The position numbers were made by a program, and so were the translations under genes. From Ruminococcus sp. UBA3855 (GTDB lineage Bacteria > Bacillota > Clostridia > Oscillospirales > Ruminococcaceae): a stretch of DNA of 34,284 nucleotides. Below are positions 16,548-24,719 of this stretch, in pieces. The notes beneath the pieces were generated by a model, which searched no databases, had not been told where the DNA came from, and was given only the letters and a program-made list of their open reading frames with translations. The stretch spans positions 1 through 34,284 of the forward strand of contig DGHF01000091.1 in assembly GCA_002392545.1 (NCBI GenBank), given 5' to 3'. Positions within the stretch are counted from its first letter, which is position 1; each line of letters starts with the position of its first letter.

Positions 16548-16614
16548 AACAATGATAATCTGAAAAAACGGATACGGTTGTATTTCGTTGTCATTTGAAA
16601 AGGAGAGAAGCGAA

Positions 16615-18201
16615 ATGGCAGATATCCCAACTGGGGTCTTGAAAGAAACGTCTCTTGGTCAGAAAGGCTTCGTGAAAGAACCTGTTATGACCTTTATTCA
16701 AGAGTTGCTTGACCAGAATGACGAACTCAAAGAAAAAGTCAAGAAATATGAAAGCGATGAGGAAGCACGGGAATCTGAACTGATTAAACAGTACAGAGAA
16801 GACCAAGAAGCCGCTGAAAAACGTGCTAAGGAAGCCGAAAAAAAGGCGGAAGAGGCTGAACAGAAAATTGAGGAAATGAGCAAAAGTTCTGAGGAAACTT
16901 CTACACAACTTCAGGAAGCTAACGAAAAACTGGAACTCCTTGCGAATGCCCTTAAAGATGCTCAGGATAAAAGCGGTGAGGATGCCGAAAAAGTAAAACA
17001 GCTCCTCGAAGAGAAAAAACAGGAGATTTCTCAGCTCGAAGAAAATATTCAGAAAATTACCTCCGAAAAAGACGCTATGGAAGAACAGCTGAACCAAACT
17101 AAGGAACAGCTCGCAAATACGACTAATGAACTTTCCAACATGGAAGGGGAAATGTTTGCTAAGGATTCCCAGATTGAAGACCTTCGTGAGGAAATGGAAG
17201 AACTGAAAAACAGTTCCTCCTCTGAAGACGAAATTCAGGATTTGCAGGAACAAATTGCAACTTATGAACAACAGTTGCAGGATTTGCAGAGAGAAAATCT
17301 CGAACTCGAAAAGAAGGCAAGCCGGACGGATGTCAGTGCTGCTTATGCCAGAGCCGGAAGAATTATTGACGATGCCGAAGAAGATGCAAGCCAGATTCGG
17401 AAACAGGCTGATGCGGATGCTTATGAAATGAAACAGACCGCTCAGGAGGAAGCTGCTCGGATTTTGAATGATGCTGATGAAAAGGCTCTTTCCGCAAAGG
17501 CGCAGGCTGATGAAATTGTCAACGCTGCCATGGAAAATGCAAAGATTCAGTGCGAGGAAATCACAAGAGAGGCTGTCGTTCAGGAAGAACGTGTTCACGA
17601 AGTGACTGCTTTCACCAGAAATATGCTCCATCAGCAACTTGGCATTCTGGAAGAAAAGCTTTATACTATCCGTTCCCTGATGGAACAGACTATGAATGCT
17701 GTTGATGAAACTATGAATTCCGCTGATGATGCTGTTTATAGTGCCAGAATTCAGATTCAGGATGTTTCCGGTATCGTGGACGAACAAACTCAGGCTATTA
17801 TGAATGGTCAGGCTTATCCGCCGTCTTATTCTGAACCTCTGCCGGATTATGATGATACACAGACTTATCCTGAAGAAACAACTTTCGAACCGGAATATAA
17901 TGAGGATGTTCCCGAAGTGGTGAATGTCGCTCCGCCTGATGAGGATGAGACTGTTGCGGAAACAATTATGGAAGTCGCTGCTGAGGGGATGCAGGAATTC
18001 GAAGTGCCGAAGTTTGAAGCACCGCCTAAGTATCAAGAACCTAAATTCGACGCTCCGCCTGAAAATATCAGTCAGGAAAATTTTGCAGAGTCTATGATGA
18101 GTGATTTCGTTTCCGTTCCAAGCATGGAAGTGCCGGAAAAGGAAAATGACCAGTTTACTATGAATAATCTGATGAGAGATGCTAATAACACAACTGACTA
18201 A
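16615..18201 (+). CDS. Large DivIVA-like coiled-coil protein
   Basis: This is a 528-residue acidic cytoplasmic protein with no membrane segment. A short N-terminal region (GFVKEPVMTFIQELLDQNDEL) resembles the lead-in of DivIVA-type proteins. A very long coiled coil follows (about residues 35-240), rich in Glu, Lys, Gln and Ala heptads, then an Ala-rich helical section (RTDVSAAYARAGRIIDDAEE) of the type seen in DivIVA/GpsB relatives and in ATP-synthase b-like stalks. The last 130 or so residues are acidic and proline-rich. DivIVA homologues mark cell poles and division sites; the place right after ftsZ supports a morphogenesis role. It is much longer than Bacillus DivIVA (about 160), so function is inferred from context. 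ATG at 16615 follows AAAGGAG by 9 bases. It has its own promoter. Confidence 0.7.
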   Translation: MADIPTGVLKETSLGQKGFVKEPVMTFIQELLDQNDELKEKVKKYESDEEARESELIKQYREDQEAAEKRAKEAEKKAEEAEQKIEEMSKSSEETSTQLQEANEKLELLANALKDAQDKSGEDAEKVKQLLEEKKQEISQLEENIQKITSEKDAMEEQLNQTKEQLANTTNELSNMEGEMFAKDSQIEDLREEMEELKNSSSSEDEIQDLQEQIATYEQQLQDLQRENLELEKKASRTDVSAAYARAGRIIDDAEEDASQIRKQADADAYEMKQTAQEEAARILNDADEKALSAKAQADEIVNAAMENAKIQCEEITREAVVQEERVHEVTAFTRNMLHQQLGILEEKLYTIRSLMEQTMNAVDETMNSADDAVYSARIQIQDVSGIVDEQTQAIMNGQAYPPSYSEPLPDYDDTQTYPEETTFEPEYNEDVPEVVNVAPPDEDETVAETIMEVAAEGMQEFEVPKFEAPPKYQEPKFDAPPENISQENFAESMMSDFVSVPSMEVPEKENDQFTMNNLMRDANNTTD

Positions 18202-18224
18202 TCTGATTTCTGAGGTGAGAGAAT

Positions 18225-18788
18225 ATGCCGGAATTACGGCGAATTGATGCACAGTCATTAAAATCGGCTGAATTACATATCGGGGAAAAGATTCTGCTTT
18301 CTGGTTATGTCTATACCGCCAGAGATGCCGCTCATAAACGCATTTCGGCGTTGCTGGATTCCGGAGGAGCATTGCCATTTCCTCTGGAGGGAGCTGTTAT
18401 TTATTATGCAGGCCCTACCCCTGCACCCCCTGAAAAGCCTGTCGGGGCTTGCGGTCCTACGACTTCCGGTCGGATGGACGTTTACACCCCTCGGATGCTT
18501 GACCTCGGTCTTGCCGGAATGATTGGAAAGGGTGAACGCTCTCAGGCTGTCCGTGATGCCATTGTGAGAAATCATGCTGTGTATCTCTGTGCAGTCGGGG
18601 GGGCTGGCGCACTGGCTGCCCGTTGTATCAAAAGTCTGGAAGTGATTGCTTTCGAAGATTTGGGCTGTGAAAGCGTGAAACGGCTGTATGTTGAGGATTT
18701 TCCGCTGATTGTCTGCAATGATGCGCAGGGCGGAGATATTTTCTCGCAGGGTCGGGCAACTTATCAAAGAAAGGCTGTTCATGTCTGA
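18225..18788 (+). CDS. Class I fumarase/L-tartrate dehydratase beta-subunit family hydro-lyase
   Basis: The 187-residue protein matches the beta (C-terminal) subunit of iron-sulfur hydro-lyases such as class I fumarase and L(+)-tartrate dehydratase, which interconvert fumarate/malate or dehydrate tartrate. Diagnostic parts are LLSGYVYTARDAAHKR near the start, GAVIYYAGP, CGPTTSGRMD (substrate-binding motif), GMIGKGER and VGGAGALAA. The alpha subunit, which holds the 4Fe-4S cluster and is normally the adjacent gene, is not in this window. The start has GAGGTGAG upstream. Its last 8 bases overlap the next gene, the SigH-like factor. It follows the DivIVA-like gene by 23 bases, so it may be cotranscribed with it. 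Confidence 0.88.
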   Translation: MPELRRIDAQSLKSAELHIGEKILLSGYVYTARDAAHKRISALLDSGGALPFPLEGAVIYYAGPTPAPPEKPVGACGPTTSGRMDVYTPRMLDLGLAGMIGKGERSQAVRDAIVRNHAVYLCAVGGAGALAARCIKSLEVIAFEDLGCESVKRLYVEDFPLIVCNDAQGGDIFSQGRATYQRKAVHV

Positions 18789-19347
18789 TTGGCATTCTGA
18801 TGAGGAATTGGCGGTGCTTGCCAAAGATTCTATGGAGGCGGAAGGAATTCTGCTTTCAAGATATTTGCGGTTGATTCAATATTATGCTTTCCACTATGCA
18901 AGCGGTGCGGATGCGGATGACCTTGTTCAGGAAGGGCTGATTGCTCTTTTGTATGCCATCCCTCAATATTCCCCCGAAAAAGGGACAAAATTTTCTTCAT
19001 TCGCTCAGGTCTGTATTCAGAACCGAATGAAGAACGTCCTCTTAAAAAACCGGAAAAATCCCGAACCTGTCGAAAATCTTGAAGAGTATCAGAGTGCTGA
19101 TTTTATTGATGAGGTCACTCCTGAAAGTATCTTCCTCGAAAAAGAACAGGGAATTCTATTCCGGAAACAGGTCATGGAACTGCTTTCTGATAAGGAATGG
19201 CAAGTTCTGGAATTGATTGTGGAGGGCGCAACTTATGCGGAAACTGCAAGGAAACTCGGCATTTCTGAAAAATCGGTGGATAATGCCATGCAGAGAATCC
19301 GCCGGAAAATGCGGAGCGTTCCCCGTGAGGAAAGCTCCACAGAATGA
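18781..19347 (+). CDS. SigH-like sigma-70 family RNA polymerase sigma factor
   Basis: This is a 188-residue sigma factor with region 2 (ADDLVQEGLIALLYAI, FSSFAQVCIQNRMKNVLL) and region 4 (LSDKEWQVLELIVEGATYAE, LGISEKSVDNAMQRIRRKM). The KSVDNAxQRIRRK ending is characteristic of sigma-H, which in Bacillus starts post-exponential and early sporulation transcription. Overall similarity is moderate and the usual sigH neighbours (rlmB, yacP) are absent, so it may be a SigH paralogue. The ATG at 18781 lies inside the end of the fumarase-beta gene, with GAAAGG upstream, suggesting translational coupling. A longer in-frame start inside that gene has no ribosome binding site. Confidence 0.8.
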   Translation: MSDWHSDEELAVLAKDSMEAEGILLSRYLRLIQYYAFHYASGADADDLVQEGLIALLYAIPQYSPEKGTKFSSFAQVCIQNRMKNVLLKNRKNPEPVENLEEYQSADFIDEVTPESIFLEKEQGILFRKQVMELLSDKEWQVLELIVEGATYAETARKLGISEKSVDNAMQRIRRKMRSVPREESSTE

Positions 19348-19523
19348 AAAAGTTTGTATTCCGTGCCGTCGGCATGGATGCGATAAAAAAAGGGCTTATA
19401 GCTTAATGAATTACATCGTGACATCATTTTATTTATTGCCTGTGCAGGCGGTAACTGGTTTTGTACGTTCGTTTCATTCCGTCTGTAGTCCGAAACAAAA
19501 AAACCAAAGTGAGGTAATTTATC

Positions 19524-19805
19524 ATGTACGAAGACAAGACATTAGTTTGTAAGGACTGTGGCAATGAATTTACATTTACTGCCGGCGAACAGGCTTTCTA
19601 TGCTGAAAAGGGCTTTACCAATGAGCCGCAGAGATGCAAGTCCTGCCGTGATGCAAGAAAGCGTAATCAGGGCGGAAGAGCTCCCAGAGAAATGTTTACT
19701 GCTGTTTGCGCAAGCTGCGGCGGTGAAGCTCGTGTGCCGTTCCAGCCCAGCGGTGACAGACCTGTGTATTGCAGTGGATGTTTCGCTAAAATGCGTGAGG
19801 AATAA
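19524..19805 (+). CDS. Small zinc-ribbon protein
   Basis: This is a 93-residue protein with four CxxC pairs: CKDC near the start, CKSC, CASC and CSGC at the end. That arrangement would give two zinc ribbons in one polypeptide. The N-terminal half (TLVCKDCGNEFTFTAGEQ, FYAEKGFTNEPQRCKSCR) matches a small zinc-ribbon family widespread in Clostridia and often annotated as a zinc-binding protein of unknown role. GTGAGG precedes the ATG. The 176 bases before it contain a weak hairpin (about 19361-19377) but no clear promoter. No function is assigned beyond zinc binding. Confidence 0.8.
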   Translation: MYEDKTLVCKDCGNEFTFTAGEQAFYAEKGFTNEPQRCKSCRDARKRNQGGRAPREMFTAVCASCGGEARVPFQPSGDRPVYCSGCFAKMREE

Positions 19806-19873
19806 TTTTTTATTGACGGCGGAAGGTACGGCTTTGCTGTGCTTTCCTCGTCGCACCTGAAAAGGGGTTTGTT

Positions 19874-20092
19874 ATGGTTATTACAAAAGATATGCTTATC
19901 GGGGAAATCCTTGGTGAAAATCTGGAAATCGCTGCTCCGTTTTTCCTTGGAATCGGGATGCACTGCCTCGGCTGTCCGTCTTCTCAGATGGAAACCGTAG
20001 AGGAAGCTTGCATGGTTCATGGAGTTGATGCAGATGAGCTTGTCAATGCTCTGAATACTGCTTTCCAGAAGGCGGAGGGCGAAAATGCCTGA
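19874..20092 (+). CDS. DUF1858 domain protein (redox-disulfide family)
   Basis: A 72-residue protein consisting only of a DUF1858 domain. It starts MVITKDMLIGEILGEN and has GIGMHCLGCPSSQMETVEEA with a CxxC in the middle, as in the family sometimes annotated as hybrid-cluster-protein-associated disulfide domain. Its biochemical role is not known. AAAGGGG precedes the ATG. A terminator hairpin lies 34 bases downstream. Confidence 0.88.
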   Translation: MVITKDMLIGEILGENLEIAAPFFLGIGMHCLGCPSSQMETVEEACMVHGVDADELVNALNTAFQKAEGENA

Positions 20093-20125
20093 TTCCGCCG
20101 ACAGGGTACGGAACTTGAAACATGT

Positions 20126-20159
20126 CAGGGCTGTGAAATCATTCACAGTCCTGTTTTTA
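20126..20159 (+). terminator. Rho-independent terminator between DUF1858 gene and trmK
   Basis: CAGGGCTGTGAA (20126-20137) and TTCACAGTCCTG (20142-20153) form a 12-pair stem with one G-T wobble and a 4-base loop, followed by TTTTTAT. The ribosome binding site of trmK begins immediately after it, so some read-through or a promoter overlapping this site would be needed for trmK. Confidence 0.75.
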
Positions 20160-20169
20160 TAGGAGGATT

Positions 20170-20841
20170 ATGCTGAATCAAAGACTTTTGGCATGTGCAA
20201 ATTTCGTCCGCCAAAATGCACATGTCTGTGATGTGGGGACTGACCATGCACAACTGCCTGTATATTTAATCGAAAAAGGAATTGCTGAAACTGCGATTGC
20301 TTCCGATATTGTCCCTAAACCTTTACAGTCGGCGGAACGTACGATTTCCGCTCATGGTCTCGGTGGTATCATCCATACCATTCTTTCTGACGGTCTCAAG
20401 CAAGTTCCGCCGGAGGGTCTGACGGATATTGTTATTGCTGGGATGGGCGGTGAGACCATTATTCATATTCTCGAAAACTGTCCCTTTCCGCTGGAGGATA
20501 TGCAATTGATTTTTCAGCCTATGACCAAAGCCGAAACGCTCAGAGAATGGCTGTATCTGAATGGTTTCGACATTGCTCAGGAAACTTTTGTCAGGGACGG
20601 GAAATTTATTTATGTGATTATGTGTGCAAGAAAAACCGGTGTTGTTCATGCTCCCAGTGTGAAAGAATGCTGGTTCGGGAAAGCCGATTTCTCCACGGAG
20701 GAGGGGTATGCTTATATTGTGAGACAATCTGAGAGACTCCGGAAACAATTGCTTCATAAAAATTGTTCAATTGATTGGGAAATTTCCGGATTATTGGCGG
20801 AAACCGCAGAACTATTGAAGGAGGGTCAACCAAAACAATGA
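20170..20841 (+). CDS. trmK: tRNA (adenine(22)-N(1))-methyltransferase TrmK
   Basis: TrmK methylates N1 of adenine 22 in tRNA using S-adenosylmethionine. The 223 residues fit the family. Marks are VCDVGTDHAQLPVYLIEKG (SAM motif I at about 18-36), AIASDIVPKPLQSAERTI, DIVIAGMGGETIIHIL and LIFQPMTKAETLREWL. AGGAGG stands directly before the ATG. It overlaps the next gene by 4 bases (ATGA), and the trmK-nif3 pair is conserved in Firmicutes, which supports both calls. Confidence 0.94.
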   Translation: MLNQRLLACANFVRQNAHVCDVGTDHAQLPVYLIEKGIAETAIASDIVPKPLQSAERTISAHGLGGIIHTILSDGLKQVPPEGLTDIVIAGMGGETIIHILENCPFPLEDMQLIFQPMTKAETLREWLYLNGFDIAQETFVRDGKFIYVIMCARKTGVVHAPSVKECWFGKADFSTEEGYAYIVRQSERLRKQLLHKNCSIDWEISGLLAETAELLKEGQPKQ

Positions 20842-21614
20842 GTATTCATGTGAAAGATATTTATGATTGTATTGACGGCTTCGCACCGTTCGGAACGCAG
20901 GAAAAATGGGATAATTCCGGCTTGCTGGTCGGTTCACCTTCGCAGACGGTCAGCAAAATTCTGGTGTCGCTGGATATTTCCCTTTCGGCTGTCGAACGTG
21001 CCAGAGAATTGGGATGTGAAGTGATTGTTTCCCATCATCCTATTATCTTTTCCCCTATGAAAAGTTTACCCTGTCACAGTATCGTTTACGAAATGGCGAA
21101 AAACGGCATTGCCGGAATTTGCTGTCATACTCCGTTAGACATTGCGGAAGGCGGTATCAATGATATTCTTGTTGAAAAGCTCTGGAATGTGATGGACTTT
21201 TCTAAAAATACTGAATTGCTGGATGATGACGGATGCGGGCGCATTGTTACACTCACAAAGGCAACTTCTACCCTTGAAATTGCTAAGGCTTCCAAAAAAG
21301 CCCTTCATTGTGAAATGGTGCGCTGTTCCAAATGGGACGAAAATATTGAACATATTGTCAGGCTGGGTATCTGTTCCGGTTCGGGTGCATCTATGCTGGA
21401 GGAAGTCGCTGGTAAATGTGATGCCCTTCTGACTGGTGATGTGAAACATGACAGATGGTATAAGGCTGAAGAACTGGGGCTTGGTCTCATTGACTGCGGT
21501 CATTATCATACTGAAATTGTCATGGTCAAATATGTTGCTAAAAAATTGAAAATCGCTTTCCCTGATTTGCAGGTGTTTGAATCTAAAGAGGGAGACCCTG
21601 TTTCTTATGTTTGA
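20838..21614 (+). CDS. Nif3-like dinuclear metal centre protein
   Basis: Member of the NIF3/YqfO (DUF34) family, which binds two metal ions in a toroidal hexamer; its precise role is unsettled, and some members are annotated as GTP cyclohydrolase I type 2. The 258 residues contain VSHHPIIFSP (metal histidines at 66-67), HTPLDIAEGGIND, and GHYHTE near the C-terminus (222-226), the three conserved metal-binding blocks. It lacks the CutA-like insertion that makes the Bacillus YqfO protein longer. ATG at 20838 overlaps the trmK stop; an earlier in-frame start lies deep inside trmK and is rejected. The final bases overlap the rlmA-like start. Confidence 0.93.
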   Translation: MSIHVKDIYDCIDGFAPFGTQEKWDNSGLLVGSPSQTVSKILVSLDISLSAVERARELGCEVIVSHHPIIFSPMKSLPCHSIVYEMAKNGIAGICCHTPLDIAEGGINDILVEKLWNVMDFSKNTELLDDDGCGRIVTLTKATSTLEIAKASKKALHCEMVRCSKWDENIEHIVRLGICSGSGASMLEEVAGKCDALLTGDVKHDRWYKAEELGLGLIDCGHYHTEIVMVKYVAKKLKIAFPDLQVFESKEGDPVSYV

Positions 21615-22449
21615 TTTACTTGAAACTATCTGGATGTGTCCGGTATGCGGAAAAATGCTCTTCAAAAATGATGCTCTTTCCCTGCAATGCGAAAATCATC
21701 ATAATTTTGACCGTGCCAGAAGGGGAGCGGTTTACCTGCTTCCCCCTAACCGCAAAAATGCCGGAAATTCCGGCGATAATCCCGAAATGGTTCAGGCTAG
21801 ACGGCAATTTCTCCAGAAAGGCTATTATTCCCATTTACTGGATACCCTCTGTCAGGCTCTTGATGCATATTTTCCTGAAAATGGCACTTTGCTTGATGCC
21901 GGATGCGGTGAGGGGTATTATACTAAGGGGATGAGAATGCACCTCGAAAAACAGGGAGTTTCTGCGAATTTTTACGGGGTGGATATTTCAAAAACGGCTT
22001 CTAATTATGCTTCCCGTGCTGATTCCCTTATCAATTACGCTGTGGCTAGCGTGTTTCATCTGCCTGTGCTGGATGAAAGCTGTGATATGGTGGTCAGTAT
22101 CTTTGCGCCGTATTGCGGTGAGGAATTTCAGAGAGTTCTCAGACAGGACGGTTTTTTCGTGATGGCGATTCCTTCCGCAAAACATCTCTGGGAACTCAAA
22201 CAGGCGGTTTATGACAAGCCCTATGAAAATCAAGTCAAGGATTATTCCCTTGACGGCTTTCAATTTGTCAAGAAATATGAGTGCCAAAAATATATTTCCT
22301 TAGATAATCATGAGGATATTCAAGCACTTTTCGAAATGACTCCCTACGCCTACCGTACCAGCCCGAAAGAAAAAGAACGGCTTTTCGCTCTCGATTCCCT
22401 GACAACAGAAACCGCTTTTGAAGTGCTGGTTTATCAGAAAGTGAGGTAA
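21607..22449 (+). CDS. 23S rRNA (guanine-N1)-methyltransferase RlmA-like
   Basis: SAM-dependent methyltransferase of the RlmA family, which modifies G745 or G748 of 23S rRNA. The N-terminus carries the family zinc finger: CPVCG, then LQCENHHNFDRARRGAVYLL, a C-x2-C, C, H pattern. The methyltransferase domain follows, with LLDAGCGEGYYTKGM as SAM motif I, FYGVDISKTA, and a C-terminal VLVYQKVR. The 280 residues match RlmA. The ATG at 21607 overlaps the end of the Nif3-like gene by 8 bases, with AGAGGGAG upstream inside it. Whether it acts at G745 or G748 cannot be told; the latter activity, in TlrB, affects tylosin resistance. Confidence 0.88.
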   Translation: MFDLLETIWMCPVCGKMLFKNDALSLQCENHHNFDRARRGAVYLLPPNRKNAGNSGDNPEMVQARRQFLQKGYYSHLLDTLCQALDAYFPENGTLLDAGCGEGYYTKGMRMHLEKQGVSANFYGVDISKTASNYASRADSLINYAVASVFHLPVLDESCDMVVSIFAPYCGEEFQRVLRQDGFFVMAIPSAKHLWELKQAVYDKPYENQVKDYSLDGFQFVKKYECQKYISLDNHEDIQALFEMTPYAYRTSPKEKERLFALDSLTTETAFEVLVYQKVR

Positions 22450-22451
22450 TT

Positions 22452-22880
22452 ATGATTGAATTGCATGGGTGGCTTTCTGTTTCGGAAACGTTCAGGGATG
22501 AAGATTTATTTTCACAGGAAGAACTTGACAGCATTATACTGAAGGTTAAGGAGATTATTTTCAATAGTAATTGTGGGATTGATTTGCAGTACATGAACGG
22601 CATTCCGTATATCAATACTGCTTTTTTTTCGAATCACCGTACAAAAGAAGTTGATAACATCATTGAAATATATCAGAATATCTCAAAAATTGCAACTGGG
22701 AGTTTTGGGATAATCTATCTTCGGGATGATGAAGATAAACTATATTACAATCAGTTTCAGGTATATGTATTCAAAAAAGGAAACTGTACATTCAAAATAG
22801 ATACGGATTTTTCGCCCTGTATTCCTACAATCGAAAATGATACAGACACCCCGAAAGGAGACTATAAAAATGGCATTTGA
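22452..22880 (+). CDS. Imm7-type immunity protein
   Basis: This 142-residue protein resembles the immunity protein 7 family, which neutralises toxins of polymorphic/contact-dependent systems. The resemblance is in the opening MIELHGWLSVSETF, the central NHRTKEVDNIIEIYQNI, GSFGIIYLRDDEDKLYYNQF and the closing SPCIPTIEND. There is no signal peptide or membrane segment. It starts 2 bases after the rlmA-like stop and overlaps rqcH by 11 bases, sitting inside an otherwise housekeeping run. No toxin gene, secretion gene or second immunity gene is adjacent. GTGAGG upstream of its ATG serves as ribosome binding site. The family call is from memory of conserved residues. Confidence 0.7.
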   Translation: MIELHGWLSVSETFRDEDLFSQEELDSIILKVKEIIFNSNCGIDLQYMNGIPYINTAFFSNHRTKEVDNIIEIYQNISKIATGSFGIIYLRDDEDKLYYNQFQVYVFKKGNCTFKIDTDFSPCIPTIENDTDTPKGDYKNGI

Positions 22881-24615
22881 CGGCGCATATCTTCATACAA
22901 TCAAACATGAACTTGAATTTCTCAAAGGCGCAAGGATTGACAGAATTCATCAGCCTTCTAAAGAGGAAGTTATTCTGCATTTCCGCTCCCGTGACGGCGG
23001 TTTCAAGGTCTTAATCAGTACCGCAGGGGACAGCGCAAGAATTCATTTGACAAATATTTCGATTGATAATCCGCCCGCTCCGCCTATGTTCTGTATGCTG
23101 TTGCGGAAACATCTGGGCGGTGCGAAACTCCTTGACATTCGTCAAGAGGGGCTGGAAAGAGTGCTGTTTCTGGATTTCGAATGCATGAACGAACTCGGCG
23201 ATTTGGTTCGGCTTACCCTTGCTTGTGAGGTCATGGGGCGGTATTCCAATTTGATTCTCGTTGACCAGAATCAGAAAATTATTGACAGTCTCAAACGAAA
23301 TGCCGATGTCACCAGAGACAGGGTGCTTTTAACTGGTTTCCCCTATGAAATGCCCCCTCGTGGTCGCAGATTGAATTTTCTCGAAACTGATGATGATACT
23401 ATTCTGAATGCATTGGTTCTCGCTCCGGACGCTAACCTCGATAAAGCCATTGTCAGTCTTTTTGAGGGGGTTTCTCCTCTGCTTGCAAGAGAATGGGCTT
23501 ATTATACCGACAGGGACGGCGTGCGCAGTCACAGCATGACTCAAAATCATCAGGACAGATTGCTATATATCATTCATAAAACCGCCAAGATGCTCAAGGA
23601 AGATACCTGTCAATTCCATATTTTGCAGACCCCTGACGGAAATTTGAAAGATTATTGCTTCCTCCGTCCGGAACAGTACGGGGCTTTTATGCTTGTGCGC
23701 CCTATGCCTTCCGCCAGTGCTGTTCTTGATGAATTTTATGCACAGCGTGACCTGAAAGCCAGAATGAAACAACGGGCTAATGATTTGTTCCGCCTTATCA
23801 TGAACAGAATGGAACGTGTCCGCCGGAAAATCGATAACCAGCGTTCGGAATTGCTCGAATCTGACAAGATGGAACAAAATAAACTGTATGGTGATTTGCT
23901 CTCTGCCAATCTCTACCGACTACAAAAAGGGGATGCTGTTGCTGTCCTCGAAAATTTCTATGATGAATCTTGTGCCGAAGTTACCATTCCGCTACAAATC
24001 AATCTGACTCCCTCTCAAAATGCACAGCGTTATTATACTTTGTACCGGAAGGCTGTCACCGCAAAAGAAAAATTGTCCGTTCAGATTCAGCAGGGAGAAG
24101 AGGAACTTGTCTATCTGGAAAGTGTGTTTGATGTTCTCAGCCGTGCCGAAACTGAAGCAGATTTGCTCATTCTGCGTGATGAACTCTCTCAACAGGGCTA
24201 TATCCGCAGTAAAAATCAGAAACAAAAACCTCCCAAACAATTGCCACCTATGCTTTATGAATCCTCTGACGGCTTCCCCATCCTCGTAGGACGAAATAAC
24301 CGCCAAAATGACCAGCTGACACTGAAACAGGCTGGAAAACTCGATATTTGGCTTCATACTCAAAATATCGCCGGTTCTCATGTCATTCTCGTGACTGACG
24401 GACAAGAACCCTCTGAAATTGCTATCCGTGAGGCGGCTATGCTGGCGGCTTATCACTCCAAAGCAAGAGATTCTTCTAACGTCCCTGTGGACTTCACAAA
24501 GGTGAAATTCGTCAAAAAGCCCAACGGCGCAAGGTTCGGTATGGTCATATTTACCAATCAACAAACTGTATATGTTTCGCCTGATGCCGAAGTCTGCAAG
24601 AGGTTGAAAAAATAA
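22870..24615 (+). CDS. rqcH: RqcH (NFACT/Rqc2 homologue) ribosome quality control protein
   Basis: RqcH binds stalled 50S-peptidyl-tRNA complexes and adds C-terminal alanine tails that mark nascent chains for degradation; older names are FbpA/fibronectin-binding protein. The 581 residues show NFACT-N (MAFDGAYLHTIKHELEFL, PPAPPMFCMLLRKHLGGAKL), a coiled-coil middle (about 305-440, RMERVRRKIDNQRSELLES), and NFACT-R (DGFPILVGRNNRQNDQLTLK, DIWLHTQNIAGSHVIL). The Asp-Arg pair needed for tailing in the Bacillus enzyme (D97-R98) is Glu96-Arg97 here, a conservative change. ATG at 22870 has GAAAGGAG upstream, inside the Imm7 gene. The end is followed by a new promoter. Confidence 0.94.
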   Translation: MAFDGAYLHTIKHELEFLKGARIDRIHQPSKEEVILHFRSRDGGFKVLISTAGDSARIHLTNISIDNPPAPPMFCMLLRKHLGGAKLLDIRQEGLERVLFLDFECMNELGDLVRLTLACEVMGRYSNLILVDQNQKIIDSLKRNADVTRDRVLLTGFPYEMPPRGRRLNFLETDDDTILNALVLAPDANLDKAIVSLFEGVSPLLAREWAYYTDRDGVRSHSMTQNHQDRLLYIIHKTAKMLKEDTCQFHILQTPDGNLKDYCFLRPEQYGAFMLVRPMPSASAVLDEFYAQRDLKARMKQRANDLFRLIMNRMERVRRKIDNQRSELLESDKMEQNKLYGDLLSANLYRLQKGDAVAVLENFYDESCAEVTIPLQINLTPSQNAQRYYTLYRKAVTAKEKLSVQIQQGEEELVYLESVFDVLSRAETEADLLILRDELSQQGYIRSKNQKQKPPKQLPPMLYESSDGFPILVGRNNRQNDQLTLKQAGKLDIWLHTQNIAGSHVILVTDGQEPSEIAIREAAMLAAYHSKARDSSNVPVDFTKVKFVKKPNGARFGMVIFTNQQTVYVSPDAEVCKRLKK

Positions 24616-24652
24616 CGATATTTCTGAAATATTAAGTTTCGGTAAAATGGTA

Positions 24653-24681
24653 TTGACATTTTACAGAACGTATGATATAAT
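24653..24681 (+). promoter_or_regulatory. Consensus promoter (TTGACA-17-TATAAT)
   Basis: TTGACA at 24653-24658 and TATAAT at 24676-24681, exact consensus with a 17-base spacer, directly upstream of the ArsR-family gene. Its strength would suit repression by that regulator. No clear inverted-repeat operator was identified around it. Confidence 0.85.
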
Positions 24682-24719
24682 AAAATTGATGAAATGAATG
24701 CACGGAAAGGATGAATCCC

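Noticed and set aside
16591..18378. Minus-strand frame of 595 codons opposite the DivIVA-like gene
   Set aside because: The Glu/Lys-rich coiled coil suppresses stop codons on the other strand; the translation is Phe/Leu/Ser-rich low complexity with no start signals, while the plus strand has a promoter, ribosome binding site and sensible heptads.
19361..19377. Hairpin after the SigH-like gene as a terminator
   Set aside because: The stem is short, with a G-T pair, and is followed by A-rich rather than T-rich sequence.
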